Positions 28,501 through 36,251 of a stretch of 64,000 bases of DNA are shown piece by piece (within the stretch, counting starts at the first letter, position 1; each line of letters begins with the position of its first letter). The stretch is from Blautia luti (lineage in GTDB: Bacteria; Bacillota; Clostridia; Lachnospirales; Lachnospiraceae): positions 2,746,501-2,810,500 of the forward strand of contig NZ_AP028156.1 of NCBI RefSeq assembly GCF_033096465.1, read 5' to 3'. Both the position numbers and the translations under genes were made by a program. The notes beneath the pieces are model-generated. The model saw only the letters and a program-made list of their open reading frames with translations, was not told the DNA's origin and searched no databases.

Positions 28501-30144
28501 CACCGTATCATCTGCTCCTGTGCCTTCTACTGTTCCATTTATTACACAGTTCTGAATCCTGACTGTTCCATTTCCTGTTACTTTTAATCCGCTGTTCATG
28601 ATCTGATCAGAAAGTGTGATGATCTGTCCTTCCTGTGTCTGCACAGTTCCAATCTTCACAGGAAATTGCACTCTGGTATCCGTCTCTTCGTTATACTGAT
28701 AGGGTCCCCAAAAAGTAACACCTTTTACACCTGCCGGAATACTGATGGTATCAATCTTCGCATCTTTCGGCATATCAATGATATAATATCCTGAAGAATT
28801 CTCCTTCTGTGCATCCGCTTCCAGCGTTTCTGTAACCTGACTGATATCTGCTGCTCCTGTAATAAGGATATCCGCTCCATCCGGATAATCGAAATCTCCC
28901 AGTCCATTATTGTCAAAAATCTCCTGGGCTGTCTTATCTCCTGCATCCTGATATCTGTAAATTCTGTACAGCCTGTTCTCATTACGATCCCATATTTTTC
29001 CATCTAGACTTAACTCACAGTCATAACTATTCTGTGAAACGTACAGCCGGTTAGACAATTCAACAGCATCTTCCAGAGACATATCAAATGTCACTGCCTG
29101 ACTTCCGGATGAAATTTTCACATCCTGCCAGTCATCTTCTTCAAAAGATTTTACATAAGAAATACCTAACGAATAATTACCGGTCCAGGAATCACCTTCT
29201 TCGTTTTCAAAGGTTCCTGCCCCCCAGTCAAATGCTTTGTGAAATACTGGCACTTTTTCCTTGCTGTAGCCTTCAATCTGAATCCACGCAGGACTATACT
29301 GTTCATCATGTCCGGTATCATTGTAAAGATTATAGAACTCTGATTTTCCTTTAATATTCAGATTCCAACAATCAAAGTGTACATTCTCTATTCCGGAAAT
29401 GCCGCCGATCATTGCATCGTCAACAAATGTTACTGTATCATCAGCTCCAGTTCCCTTGATTTCTCCATTCATATGAAGCTGTTTGAATGTGACCGTACCT
29501 TTTCCTTCCTTGATCTCTATGGATTCTTTGTCATTACCGACACCCCAGAATGTGATATTTCCATTTGGAGTAATGCTTCTGATCTTTACATCTCCGTCTC
29601 CATAGCCTACAAATACATTCATTCCCTCAGGAACTACAATATCTTCTTCATCTTCCAGATCATGTGGTACAACCAGACAGTATCCGGTATTATCTCCTTC
29701 CATGCTATTCAGTGCATTTGTGAGAGTTGTTTTCTCCATTGTCTGCATTTCCACATCCGGTCTGTCTTCATCTGTACGCAGGCAAGTGTTAAACTGTCCC
29801 TCATTGATAAAAGCTACCTCATAGGTTCCAGTTCCCTGAGCCGTTGTTGCCGGTTCTGTCTGTACATCTGCTTCCTCAACAAACGCATCCTGCTGCTCTT
29901 CTTCGCCAGTCTCAAACTCAGCAGCTTCTTCCTCTCCTGATGTCCAGATTTCTTCTGTGTTTTCCGGTTCATCAATATCTACTGCTTCATCCGCTGTTTC
30001 TTCCAATAGAGTTTCTTTCTCCGCGTTCTGCGCTTCACTGTCTTCTTCTGAAGAAAATTCCGCGCCCATCACTGCCATACTTTCCGCAACAGGCGATACA
30101 CATAAAAGCGCTGCCAGCAGTAATGCAATCTGTTTCTTCTTCAT
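25507..30144 (-). CDS. Large secreted repeat protein with BspA-type leucine-rich modules
   Basis: A 1545-aa exported protein. A signal peptide (residues 1-28, cleaving near VMGA) precedes an acidic Glu/Asp-rich linker to about 105. Residues about 110-1070 contain three diverged copies of a roughly 300-residue module marked by EGTGADDTV, GxxGxENxHF, EFYNxYN, VxFHKxFDxGxGxFxNEEG and TAQEIF; it looks beta-solenoid-like but I know no family name. The C-terminal 450 residues hold two copies of an Ig-like unit (starting KDQIY, with DYTVxYxNNKK) plus a leucine-rich LRR_5 unit (KAFSDCTKLKKVTIG-like). No LPXTG or membrane anchor is visible, so it is probably secreted or held non-covalently. Likely an adhesin or glycan-binding protein; that is inference. 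Confidence 0.8.
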   Translation of the reverse strand: MKKKQIALLLAALLCVSPVAESMAVMGAEFSSEEDSEAQNAEKETLLEETADEAVDIDEPENTEEIWTSGEEEAAEFETGEEEQQDAFVEEADVQTEPATTAQGTGTYEVAFINEGQFNTCLRTDEDRPDVEMQTMEKTTLTNALNSMEGDNTGYCLVVPHDLEDEEDIVVPEGMNVFVGYGDGDVKIRSITPNGNITFWGVGNDKESIEIKEGKGTVTFKQLHMNGEIKGTGADDTVTFVDDAMIGGISGIENVHFDCWNLNIKGKSEFYNLYNDTGHDEQYSPAWIQIEGYSKEKVPVFHKAFDWGAGTFENEEGDSWTGNYSLGISYVKSFEEDDWQDVKISSGSQAVTFDMSLEDAVELSNRLYVSQNSYDCELSLDGKIWDRNENRLYRIYRYQDAGDKTAQEIFDNNGLGDFDYPDGADILITGAADISQVTETLEADAQKENSSGYYIIDMPKDAKIDTISIPAGVKGVTFWGPYQYNEETDTRVQFPVKIGTVQTQEGQIITLSDQIMNSGLKVTGNGTVRIQNCVINGTVEGTGADDTVVFQLDSVVGGLQGVENIHFGRQCDNLNLTGTAEFYNIYNENESPEDDMFPIELQIEGKENPGSVIFHKPFDLGTGDFVNEEGISWTDSYKMSIRYFETFETYGDDWEMIDVGEGYQSVVFDMPDTDIVDMLQRVEIHAPENGYRPDMNGKTWMQNESNAVDIERCKDNEGMTAQEIFEAYGTSEVPDNSLLWLVALPDTAQAERYMKAYQQKKPGEGYYIVQMGKDAMIQEELSVPDTVQAVKYVGPETYDEETETDEQYPIHISSVKVSDWKKISLMNMLVNTDTLTVSGNGTTELLNSRVNGRVTADTLKINVAAAVLNLTCRNLDASDANRLVVGEYLKFEQSTWNPELVVYAQPGSYLELGEIENSYPEIQEYSQIILGNDGKSAAQVYFGGDLNLGSCQWDVGEYPRQLLVLQFDAARAKKAGVPVSKDCFAPDYRYDWGEEEANSWWDYHWYYQGEESCMASVNSSLDAEKLFARINLQTTFDTEDGEKNAVVQPRFLYQNDYPGLSQGMEGSKRRAFYVDWWSTEGEAKAVEIQAYFAFTDAPAEDLSYGQISEIKDQIYKGSSVEPSITVALNGKKLKENTDYTVAYANNKKAGVTATVSVTGMGAYRGTLIKNFKITAVPQKDQVYTLGDLKYKITKSAYKNGTVSVCGTFQKTVTAVSIPATVRLDGYTFKVTAVENKTFKDCSKLKKAVIGINVQDIGKEAFSGCTHLSKIEIRSKVVKYIGSSSLKGISSKAVIYVPASKCAAYQKLLKNRGQRSTVKIVKKAESLSGAVIAVIKDQIYAGKAVCPTVIVTLDGSRLKAGSDYTVTYSNNKKSGAKATVTVKGKGNYTGTVTGSFKIAAIPAKGKTYTAGGLKYKVIKSAYQGGTVCVTAPEKKTLTSATVPASVKLDGYAFNVTAISDKAFSDCTKLKKVTIGKNITQIGKQAFSGCRILKSIVIQAQGVKSVGSQALKGISKNAVIKVPSAMLKTYQKLFKGKGQNGSVKITK

Positions 30145-30180
30145 ACTCTTGAACCTCCTTTATCTTGGATTAATTTATAA

Positions 30181-30205
30181 AATGCTGCCGTTCTCAGGCA
30201 GCATT
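30181..30205 (-). other. Leader hairpin before the 1545-aa protein gene
   Basis: AATGCTGCC and GGCAGCATT form a perfect 9-bp stem with a 7-base loop, followed by TTATAAATT on the minus strand, 37 bases before the start codon. It may be a weak attenuator or an mRNA stabiliser. Confidence 0.5.
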
Positions 30206-30331
30206 CAGAATTCCTTTACCGGGATATCTTTCTAAAAATTCAAATTCTCTCCAAGCCTGTTTCTGTATATCTGCTGTCAAACGTTACCTATCCTCATTCA
30301 CTACACTATGCCTTCATATTGTATGTTTAAT

Positions 30332-30361
30332 ATTATACAGTATTTTTATATCATTCGGCAA
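30332..30361 (-). promoter_or_regulatory. Candidate promoter of the 1545-aa protein gene
   Basis: TTGCCG (30361-30356), 18 bases, TATAAT (30337-30332) on the minus strand; the leader would be about 180 bases long and include the hairpin at 30181-30205. Confidence 0.5.
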
Positions 30362-30437
30362 TTATTTCATTACTTTTTTATATTAATTTTAATTTTTTCT
30401 ATTTATTTTTCTTATATTTTATTATTTTCAGACTTTT

Positions 30438-30845
30438 CTACAGTAGACTCTCTTCTCCGATTTTATCAAGAAAACTATTCATTTCTTCCAGAGTCATCTT
30501 TTCTTCCAATCCGTAAATAATCGCTGCATCATAACGTATACGCGGATAAAGTCTCGGCTTCTGCCCAATGTCCAGAAGCCTTTGTGTATCCGACAGATCA
30601 AGAGAAAGGAGAAACGCACACTGCAGCAGTATTTTCCTTGTAGGAATTCGCTGACCGCCAAACAGTTTTCGTGCATAGGATTCTTCCAGATTCAGTTCAC
30701 GCACAACATCTTTCTTCTTCATTCCACGCTCTTCGATCAAATGCTCAAGATAAAGTCCGACCTCTACCTTGTTTCCTCGTTCTCTTGCAAAATATGCGGC
30801 ACCTTCTTCTTTTATCATTCCCATGATTTCATCTGTTTCTTTCAT
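30438..30845 (-). CDS. Small helix-turn-helix protein
   Basis: A 135-aa soluble protein. Residues about 27-75 look like an XRE-type helix-turn-helix: LYLEHLIEERGMKKKDVVRE, then LNLEESYARKLFGGQRIPTR. The remainder (LDLSDTQRLLDIGQKPRLYP) resembles the C-terminal part of small regulators found next to membrane Ser/Thr kinases in Lachnospiraceae; this association is from memory. It lies directly downstream of such a kinase, but a strong terminator (30908-30948) separates them, so it probably also has its own promoter. Start follows AGGTGTGAGAAGAA. It could regulate the kinase or be its substrate; neither is shown. Confidence 0.6.
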   Translation of the reverse strand: MKETDEIMGMIKEEGAAYFARERGNKVEVGLYLEHLIEERGMKKKDVVRELNLEESYARKLFGGQRIPTRKILLQCAFLLSLDLSDTQRLLDIGQKPRLYPRIRYDAAIIYGLEEKMTLEEMNSFLDKIGEESLL

Positions 30846-30907
30846 TTCTTCTCACACCTCTTTCCTGTTCATATCTCCTTCCTGCCAGAACACAACTGCC
30901 TCCAGTT

Positions 30908-30948
30908 AAAAAAAGCAGATACGATACTAATAAGTGTACCATATCTGC
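30908..30948 (-). terminator. Terminator after the Ser/Thr kinase gene
   Basis: A 13-bp stem with two G-U pairs (arms 30948-30936 and 30927-30915, GCAGATA/TATCTGC) and seven Ts at 30914-30908 on the minus strand. Confidence 0.85.
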
Positions 30949-30960
30949 CCATTTTAGGAC

Positions 30961-30976
30961 GGGACAAATTTGTCCC
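30961..30976. other. 16-bp palindrome after the kinase stop
   Basis: GGGACAAATTTGTCCC is a perfect palindrome four bases beyond the kinase stop. On the plus strand it is followed by five Ts and would resemble a small terminator for that direction, though no plus-strand gene reads into it. Confidence 0.5.
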
Positions 30977-30979
30977 TTT

Positions 30980-33016
30980 TTATGTATAGATTTCAAAATC
31001 CGGGAAAGAATTCACTTTCAGGATTTCCTGTTTCTGTTCTTCTGAACAGCGTACCTCTTTCAGACCTGTATGTTTAAACAGCGCTTCATAGTTTTCAATC
31101 TCTGCATTTGAAATATCTATCACTTGCAAATTCTCTGCACCTGTGATCGGCGTCAGATCTTTTACCAGACTGAAACTCACTGACAGGAAATTCAGTGATG
31201 GAAACTCTTCAATTCCCTCCACTGAAGAGATCGGTGCCGTAAATGCAAGAGACTCCAGTCCGTTCATTCCTTTTAATGGTTTTAAATCTTCCAGTGAAGT
31301 TTCTCCGCCCCACATAACCAGTGATTTCAGTGTGCTCATCTTAGAAAGCGTTTCTGCTGCTGTTTCATTTACATTACACATGCACAAAGAATCCAGATTC
31401 TTCATTTCTGTTAATGGTTCAAATATGCCGTTTTCTACTTCTGCATTATTCATATCCAGATAATTCAGGTTCATACTTTTCAGAAAATTGATATCTGCCA
31501 GATACATTCCCTGAATATTTAGCTGTGAAACACTGCTGCATTCCCCAAGTGATGACAGATCCTCTGCCGGATTCTCCATGATGCAAAGGATATCTAAATC
31601 TATCAGGCTTTGGATGCCAGAGAAATCAGTGATCATGTTTTTGCTCAGATAGAGTTCTTTTAGTGGCAGGTCTTTCAGGTCTGATATATCTTCGATCCTC
31701 TGATTGCACAGCGCAAGTTCTTCCAGATTTATCATCTGTGTCAGGTCAGAAAGATCCGTAATACTTCCACGGACAGAACCGAAGCTGCTGTCTTTTCCAT
31801 CTATGTGATGCCCGATACCCCAGAAGCAGTCTTCATCGTCAAGGATTTCCTTTCCGACAATGCGGAGTTTTCTTACATTTTCTAACATATCGGCTGTTAT
31901 CTCATCTGTTTCAGAAAGATTTAGTTCTTTACGTACTGCTGCTTCAATTAATTCTTCTTTGAATATTATCTTATTATTCTGAGACTGCTTTGCATCCGAA
32001 ATCTGTTTCGGGTCCTGACTCTGCTCTGTATTCTGGTCTGTCTCTTCCTCCTGCGTATTCTCTGCTGTAATCTGATTCTCCGTTACATTACGGTCTGCTG
32101 TAATCTTTCCATTTTTAACCACTGTTGTACACGGAAAAAGAACTGCCAGTATATAGCCGGCCACTATCAATCCAACCGCTGCACCTACTTTTTTGTAACC
32201 ATTTTTTCTATTGTCTTCCTGGCACTTTTCAATTGCTTTACCTAACTCAGCAGCATCTGCATATCTTTTATCCGGTTCAAAAGAACAGGCTTTTTCTATC
32301 ACTTTTTTCATTTTTCTGCTGATATCACATTCAGAAAGTTGGTTCTGTTCATAGTTCTCTATAGCCATATACAGCATTGTCTGCCCGATCGCATACACAT
32401 CTGTCCTCTGGTCTGTCTGGGTGTAACCGTATTGCTCCGGAGCTGCAGTTCCTCTGGTTCCTACCACGAACGTATCTCTCTGACTGTCTTTTTTATAGCT
32501 GCGCATGGTTCCAAAATCAATGAATATCACTTCACCGCCGGGAGTAATTACAATGTTCTCCGGTTTAATATCACGATGGATCATTGGATCTTCTAAGTCC
32601 TGAAACTGCTCTGCCGCGTGGCAGATTTTTATACTTATCCTGCAAAGTTCTCTTTCCTGTATACCGCCTTTCTGCAGGACTATCTGAGATAACGGTGTTC
32701 CTTCTATGTATTCCCGCAAGAAATATACTCCGCCATTTTCTTCAAATATTCTGTAGGCTTTTGGGATTCCGGTTAAGCCCATTTCCGTTAATTTCTGAAG
32801 AATTTCCATTTCTTTGCGCAGCATTTCCGCCTGAAGTTTTCTGCCCCATTTCAGAACGCAAAAAACGCCTGTCACCGATTCTTTCACCAGAACTGTAAAG
32901 GAATCTTCGCTTTCTTTCAGACTTTCATATACTGTCCAGTGCTCCTGCATTTCCAACGGCAAATGATATTTAGCTTTCTCAGAAATACTGTTATTTAATA
33001 TCTGTTCCTTTTTCAT
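30980..33016 (-). CDS. Transmembrane Ser/Thr protein kinase with extracellular leucine-rich repeats
   Basis: A 678-aa protein. The N-terminal Hanks-type kinase shows the lysine in FCVLKWG (about 50), the catalytic loop HRDIKPENIV (about 147) and IDFGTM (about 164), then RGTAAPEQYG. A membrane segment VGLIVAGYILAVLFP (about 277-291) follows, then a Thr/Gln/Glu-rich linker and from about 385 a leucine-rich repeat domain (LTQMINLEELALC, LPLKELYLSKNMI). This is a receptor kinase shape: ligand-binding repeats outside and phosphorylation inside, rather than the PASTA repeats usual in Bacillota. The ATG at 33016 is chosen for the GGAG eight bases before it; a longer frame begins at 33052. Confidence 0.85.
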   Translation of the reverse strand: MKKEQILNNSISEKAKYHLPLEMQEHWTVYESLKESEDSFTVLVKESVTGVFCVLKWGRKLQAEMLRKEMEILQKLTEMGLTGIPKAYRIFEENGGVYFLREYIEGTPLSQIVLQKGGIQERELCRISIKICHAAEQFQDLEDPMIHRDIKPENIVITPGGEVIFIDFGTMRSYKKDSQRDTFVVGTRGTAAPEQYGYTQTDQRTDVYAIGQTMLYMAIENYEQNQLSECDISRKMKKVIEKACSFEPDKRYADAAELGKAIEKCQEDNRKNGYKKVGAAVGLIVAGYILAVLFPCTTVVKNGKITADRNVTENQITAENTQEEETDQNTEQSQDPKQISDAKQSQNNKIIFKEELIEAAVRKELNLSETDEITADMLENVRKLRIVGKEILDDEDCFWGIGHHIDGKDSSFGSVRGSITDLSDLTQMINLEELALCNQRIEDISDLKDLPLKELYLSKNMITDFSGIQSLIDLDILCIMENPAEDLSSLGECSSVSQLNIQGMYLADINFLKSMNLNYLDMNNAEVENGIFEPLTEMKNLDSLCMCNVNETAAETLSKMSTLKSLVMWGGETSLEDLKPLKGMNGLESLAFTAPISSVEGIEEFPSLNFLSVSFSLVKDLTPITGAENLQVIDISNAEIENYEALFKHTGLKEVRCSEEQKQEILKVNSFPDFEIYT

Positions 33017-33240
33017 ATACATTTCTCCATGTATAAAACCTTGACCCTGCAATTATCCTCACATTTTCATCTTGAACCAGACACCACTTTCAGAAGATAA
33101 TCCAATTACTATAATCAGATTTTAACAGAAACCATAACAAAAGCCTATCTGTTTTTCCTGAATTTCTCTCCGCCATAGCGTAATCCTGCCTGAAGAACTT
33201 CTTGTATAACAGGAAATTCCAACATCATTTTCTGTTATGC

Positions 33241-33282
33241 AAAAAATTCCCTCTCCAGCTTTTACCGGAAAGGGAATTTTTT
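33241..33282. terminator. Terminator after metQ
   Basis: AATTCCCTTTCCGG pairs with CTGGAGAGGGAATT, flanked by A-runs and T-runs on both sides, so it can work on either strand; it follows metQ on the minus strand. Confidence 0.85.
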
Positions 33283-33307
33283 AGTTATATGATTTATTTT
33301 CTGTTAA

Positions 33308-34213
33308 TCATTCAGCATCTTCTGCTGCTTCAGTTGTCTCTGCTGTTTCTTCTGCACTGTCTGCGTCTTTGCTGTCCGCTGCATCTTCAGTATCTTCACT
33401 GTCATCATATGGGATTACTGCACCATCATAGTTCTCATTGATAAAATCTTTGATCTCATCAGATTTCAATACATCAACCAGAGCTTTGATCTTGTCGCTG
33501 TTTTCGTTGCCTTCTTTTACTGCAATGATGTTTACATATGTTTTTGCAGCTTCAGAATCTGCCTGCTCATATGCAAGTGCATCTTTTGCAACTGAGAAAC
33601 CGGCTTCCAGAGCGTAGTTTCCATTTAATACTACGTAAGCCGTCTCGCCTGTAACACGTGCTACCTGTGCTGCTTCCAGTTCTACGATCTCTACATTGTG
33701 AGGATTCTCTTCGATATCTTTTACAGTTGCATTTAATCCTGCACCGTCTTTCAGTGTGATGATTCCGTTGTCCTGGAGAAGAAGAAGTGCTCTTGCTTCA
33801 TTTGTTGTATCGTTTGGTACTGCGATGGAATCTCCGTCTGCCAGATCATCCAGGCTGTCTTTTGTTCCAGGATAGATTCCAAATGGCTCATAGTGGATGC
33901 CGCCGGCATTTACAAGGTGTGTACCTTTTTCTTCATTGAACTGTTCCAGATATGGGATGTGCTGGAAATAGTTTGCATCGAATTCGCCGCTCTCTACAAC
34001 CTCGTTTGGTCTTACATAGTCATCAAATACTGTAACTTCCAGGTCATATCCTTCTTTTTCAAGAAGTGGTTTTGCTTCTTCAAGGATCTCTGCATGAGGT
34101 GTTGCGGATGCTGCAACTGTGATTGTCTTATCATCATCTTTTGCATAAACGCCTGTGCTTAATGTTCCTGCTACTAATACACCTGTTAAAACTGCTGCTA
34201 CTAATTTTTTCAT
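33308..34213 (-). CDS. metQ: Methionine ABC transporter substrate-binding protein (NlpA family) without a lipobox cysteine
   Basis: A 301-aa exported binding protein of the NlpA/MetQ family that delivers methionine to MetNI. TITVAASATPHAEILEEAKP, the GEFDANYFQHIPYL motif and AVPNDTTNEARALLLLQDNG are family signatures. The signal peptide VLTGVLVAGTLSTGVYA contains no cysteine, so it looks like a type I signal cleaved after VYA, whereas MetQ of Gram-positives is normally a lipoprotein. The C-terminus ends in about 30 Asp/Glu/Ala/Thr residues of low complexity. It is the third gene of metNIQ, with an intercistronic stem-loop ahead of it. Confidence 0.88.
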   Translation of the reverse strand: MKKLVAAVLTGVLVAGTLSTGVYAKDDDKTITVAASATPHAEILEEAKPLLEKEGYDLEVTVFDDYVRPNEVVESGEFDANYFQHIPYLEQFNEEKGTHLVNAGGIHYEPFGIYPGTKDSLDDLADGDSIAVPNDTTNEARALLLLQDNGIITLKDGAGLNATVKDIEENPHNVEIVELEAAQVARVTGETAYVVLNGNYALEAGFSVAKDALAYEQADSEAAKTYVNIIAVKEGNENSDKIKALVDVLKSDEIKDFINENYDGAVIPYDDSEDTEDAADSKDADSAEETAETTEAAEDAE

Positions 34214-34269
34214 AATAATCTTCCTCCTGAATTTTATAATTCTGTTTTAACTTTTTTCTTTTATTTTTA

Positions 34270-34303
34270 TCCGCCCGGAAATTCTTCATTTCCTCCCCGC
34301 GGA
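34270..34303 (-). other. Intercistronic stem-loop between metI and metQ
   Basis: TCCGC and GGAAA on one side pair with TTTCC and GCGGA on the other, with a small internal loop. Such hairpins between permease and binding-protein genes often protect the distal message and raise its level; no T-run follows directly. Confidence 0.5.
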
Positions 34304-34320
34304 ATATTTTTTATTTGTAC

Positions 34321-34980
34321 TTACTTTCTTCTGTCGATTTTATTTGCGATCAGCATTCCCACTGACTGGAAAATCTGTACCAGAATAACCAGCAGGATAA
34401 CTGTTACGATCATGATATCTGACTGATATCTGTAATATCCGTAACGAATGGCGATATCACCAAGTCCACCGCCTCCAACTGCACCGGACATCGCGGAATA
34501 ACCAAGGATGGTTCCGATTGCAATGGTCGCTCCCGTGATCAGTGATGTTCTGGCTTCTACCAGAAGCACTTTCACGATAATTCTCATGTTGCTTGCACCC
34601 ATGGCTCTGGCTGCCTCGATTACACCTGCATCTACTTCTTTAATAGAAGATTCTACCATTCGTGCGATAAAGGGAATCGCTGCCACAACCAGCGGCACTA
34701 CAGTTGCTGTAGATCCGTAACTCTTTCCCACCACTGCTCTGGTAAAAGGAATGAGCAGGATCAGTAAGATCAGAAACGGAATACTTCTCACTATATTTGC
34801 AATGGCATCCAGTATCTTATACAACACTGCATTTGGCTTCAGTCCCTCTTTATCAGACACTGCCAGCAGCACTCCCATCGGAAGTCCGAACAGGTATCCC
34901 AGAACTGTGGAAAGAACTGTCATGTAAAGTGTTTCTCCCACACCCTGTACAATCATCATTATTGTTTCATGATCCCACAT
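34321..34980 (-). CDS. metI: Methionine ABC transporter permease
   Basis: A 219-aa membrane protein with about five hydrophobic segments. The EAA loop for contact with the ATPase reads EAARAMGASNMRIIVKVLL (about residues 140-158), and SAMSGAVGGGGLGDIAIRYG near the end is typical of MetI. It forms the membrane channel of the MetNIQ importer. Its start overlaps the metN stop by 14 bases. Confidence 0.93.
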   Translation of the reverse strand: MWDHETIMMIVQGVGETLYMTVLSTVLGYLFGLPMGVLLAVSDKEGLKPNAVLYKILDAIANIVRSIPFLILLILLIPFTRAVVGKSYGSTATVVPLVVAAIPFIARMVESSIKEVDAGVIEAARAMGASNMRIIVKVLLVEARTSLITGATIAIGTILGYSAMSGAVGGGGLGDIAIRYGYYRYQSDIMIVTVILLVILVQIFQSVGMLIANKIDRRK

Positions 34981-36022
34981 ATTCTGTCACCTCCCCGATT
35001 GCTAAACCTTTTTCCTTCAGATACTGCTTCATCATTTCTGTTCTGGTACTGCCCTCCATAAATTCCAGTATCATTTCTCCCTTGGCTACACCACCTACAT
35101 TCTTGGTATCTGCCTTCAGGATATTTACCGGTTCTCCGAAGGTAAGGATCAGATTTGCGATTACAGGCTCAAAAGCTGAATTCTCGGAGAATACGATTCG
35201 TATCTTCTCACCGCTTTTGATCTCTGCCTGTCCTTTTTCCTTACCGGCATCCAGTCTGCTGTCTGCGCCGATATCGGAGCCTGTATCCTTTCGGATCAGT
35301 TCTTTGGCAACCTCTGACTGAGGATTTGCAAAAATATCTGCAACCAGTCCTTTCTCAACCACTTCACCCTCATACATGATCGCCACATGTGTACAGATTT
35401 CACGCACAACCGACATCTGATGAGTAATGATCACTATGGTGATTCCAAACTGTCTGTTAATCTTTTTCAGCAATTCCAGAATAGAAGAAGTAGTCTGCGG
35501 ATCCAGTGCACTGGTAGCCTCATCACAAAGTAAAATCTTCGGATCCGATGCAAGTGCTCTTGCAATGGCAACCCTCTGCTTCTGACCACCGGAGAGCTGT
35601 GCAGGATAAGCATTCTGCCTGTCCCCCAGACCAACAATCTCCAACAGCTCTGCTGCCCTCTTTCTGGCCTCTGCCTTCTTCTTTCCTTTTATATAAAGGG
35701 GAAAACAGACATTATCGATCACTGACTTCTGCATCAGCAGATTGAAATGCTGGAAGATCATACCAATCTCTTCCCTCTGTTTTCTCAATTCCTTCTCTGT
35801 CAAATCTCCAAGAGCCTTCCCATCTATCAGAACCTGTCCCTCTGTAGGAACCTCCAGAAAATTCATACATCGTACCAATGTACTCTTACCTGCTCCCGAC
35901 ATACCGATAATCCCATATATATCACCGGAATCGATATTCAGGTTCACATCCTTCAAAGCCTCGACCACTCCATCTTTCGTGTCAAAAGACTTCCTGACCT
36001 TCTCAATCACAATCCCAGACAT
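34967..36022 (-). CDS. metN: Methionine ABC transporter ATP-binding protein
   Basis: A 351-aa ABC ATPase. Walker A is GMSGAGKSTLVR (about residues 38-49), the signature LSGGQKQRVAIARAL (about 141-155) and Walker B ILLCDEATSALD (about 161-172). The C-terminal hundred residues form the NIL/ACT-like domain (IRIVFSENSAFEPVI onward) that binds methionine and shuts the transporter down. The ATG at 36022 follows GGGAGAATGAG; an upstream in-frame start at 36103 would run through the promoter. Confidence 0.94.
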   Translation of the reverse strand: MSGIVIEKVRKSFDTKDGVVEALKDVNLNIDSGDIYGIIGMSGAGKSTLVRCMNFLEVPTEGQVLIDGKALGDLTEKELRKQREEIGMIFQHFNLLMQKSVIDNVCFPLYIKGKKKAEARKRAAELLEIVGLGDRQNAYPAQLSGGQKQRVAIARALASDPKILLCDEATSALDPQTTSSILELLKKINRQFGITIVIITHQMSVVREICTHVAIMYEGEVVEKGLVADIFANPQSEVAKELIRKDTGSDIGADSRLDAGKEKGQAEIKSGEKIRIVFSENSAFEPVIANLILTFGEPVNILKADTKNVGGVAKGEMILEFMEGSTRTEMMKQYLKEKGLAIGEVTEYVGS

Positions 36023-36068
36023 CTCATTCTCCCTCTCTCTTATTCCCCGCTCCGTTGAGCATGAACAT

Positions 36069-36098
36069 ACTATACCACTCCACTTCCGATTATGCCAA
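36069..36098 (-). promoter_or_regulatory. Promoter of metNIQ
   Basis: TTGGCA (36098-36093), 18 bases, TATAGT (36074-36069) on the minus strand. The short leader to the ATG holds no SAM riboswitch or T-box signature. Confidence 0.6.
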
Positions 36099-36119
36099 TT
36101 CATAATACCTAGTGCCAGC

Positions 36120-36136
36120 TATAGTTTAAAGCTATA
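36120..36136. promoter_or_regulatory. Palindrome upstream of the metNIQ promoter
   Basis: TATAGTTTAAAGCTATA is a 17-bp near-perfect palindrome, about 20 bases upstream of the -35, placed like an activator or repressor site. The binding protein is unknown. Confidence 0.4.
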
Positions 36137-36183
36137 TTTTTATCGCTTTACCTCATTAAAATCTATATCTCTTGGATTTCTTA

Positions 36184-36233
36184 CAAAAAGAAAAACAGCA
36201 GGAGAAAGGTCACATTCCTTTCATCCTACTGCT
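36184..36233 (-). terminator. Terminator after the Rpn relic
   Basis: AGCAG and GAAAGG pair with CCTTTC and CTGCT across 36233-36197 with small mismatches, followed by GTTTTTCTTTTTG on the minus strand. It would end the surface-protein operon. Confidence 0.75.
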
Positions 36234-36251
36234 TTGAAAGCGTAACATTCA

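Noticed and set aside
36023..36251. SAM (S-box) riboswitch before metNIQ
   Set aside because: The GC-rich S-box core sequence is absent; only a promoter and a palindrome are visible.
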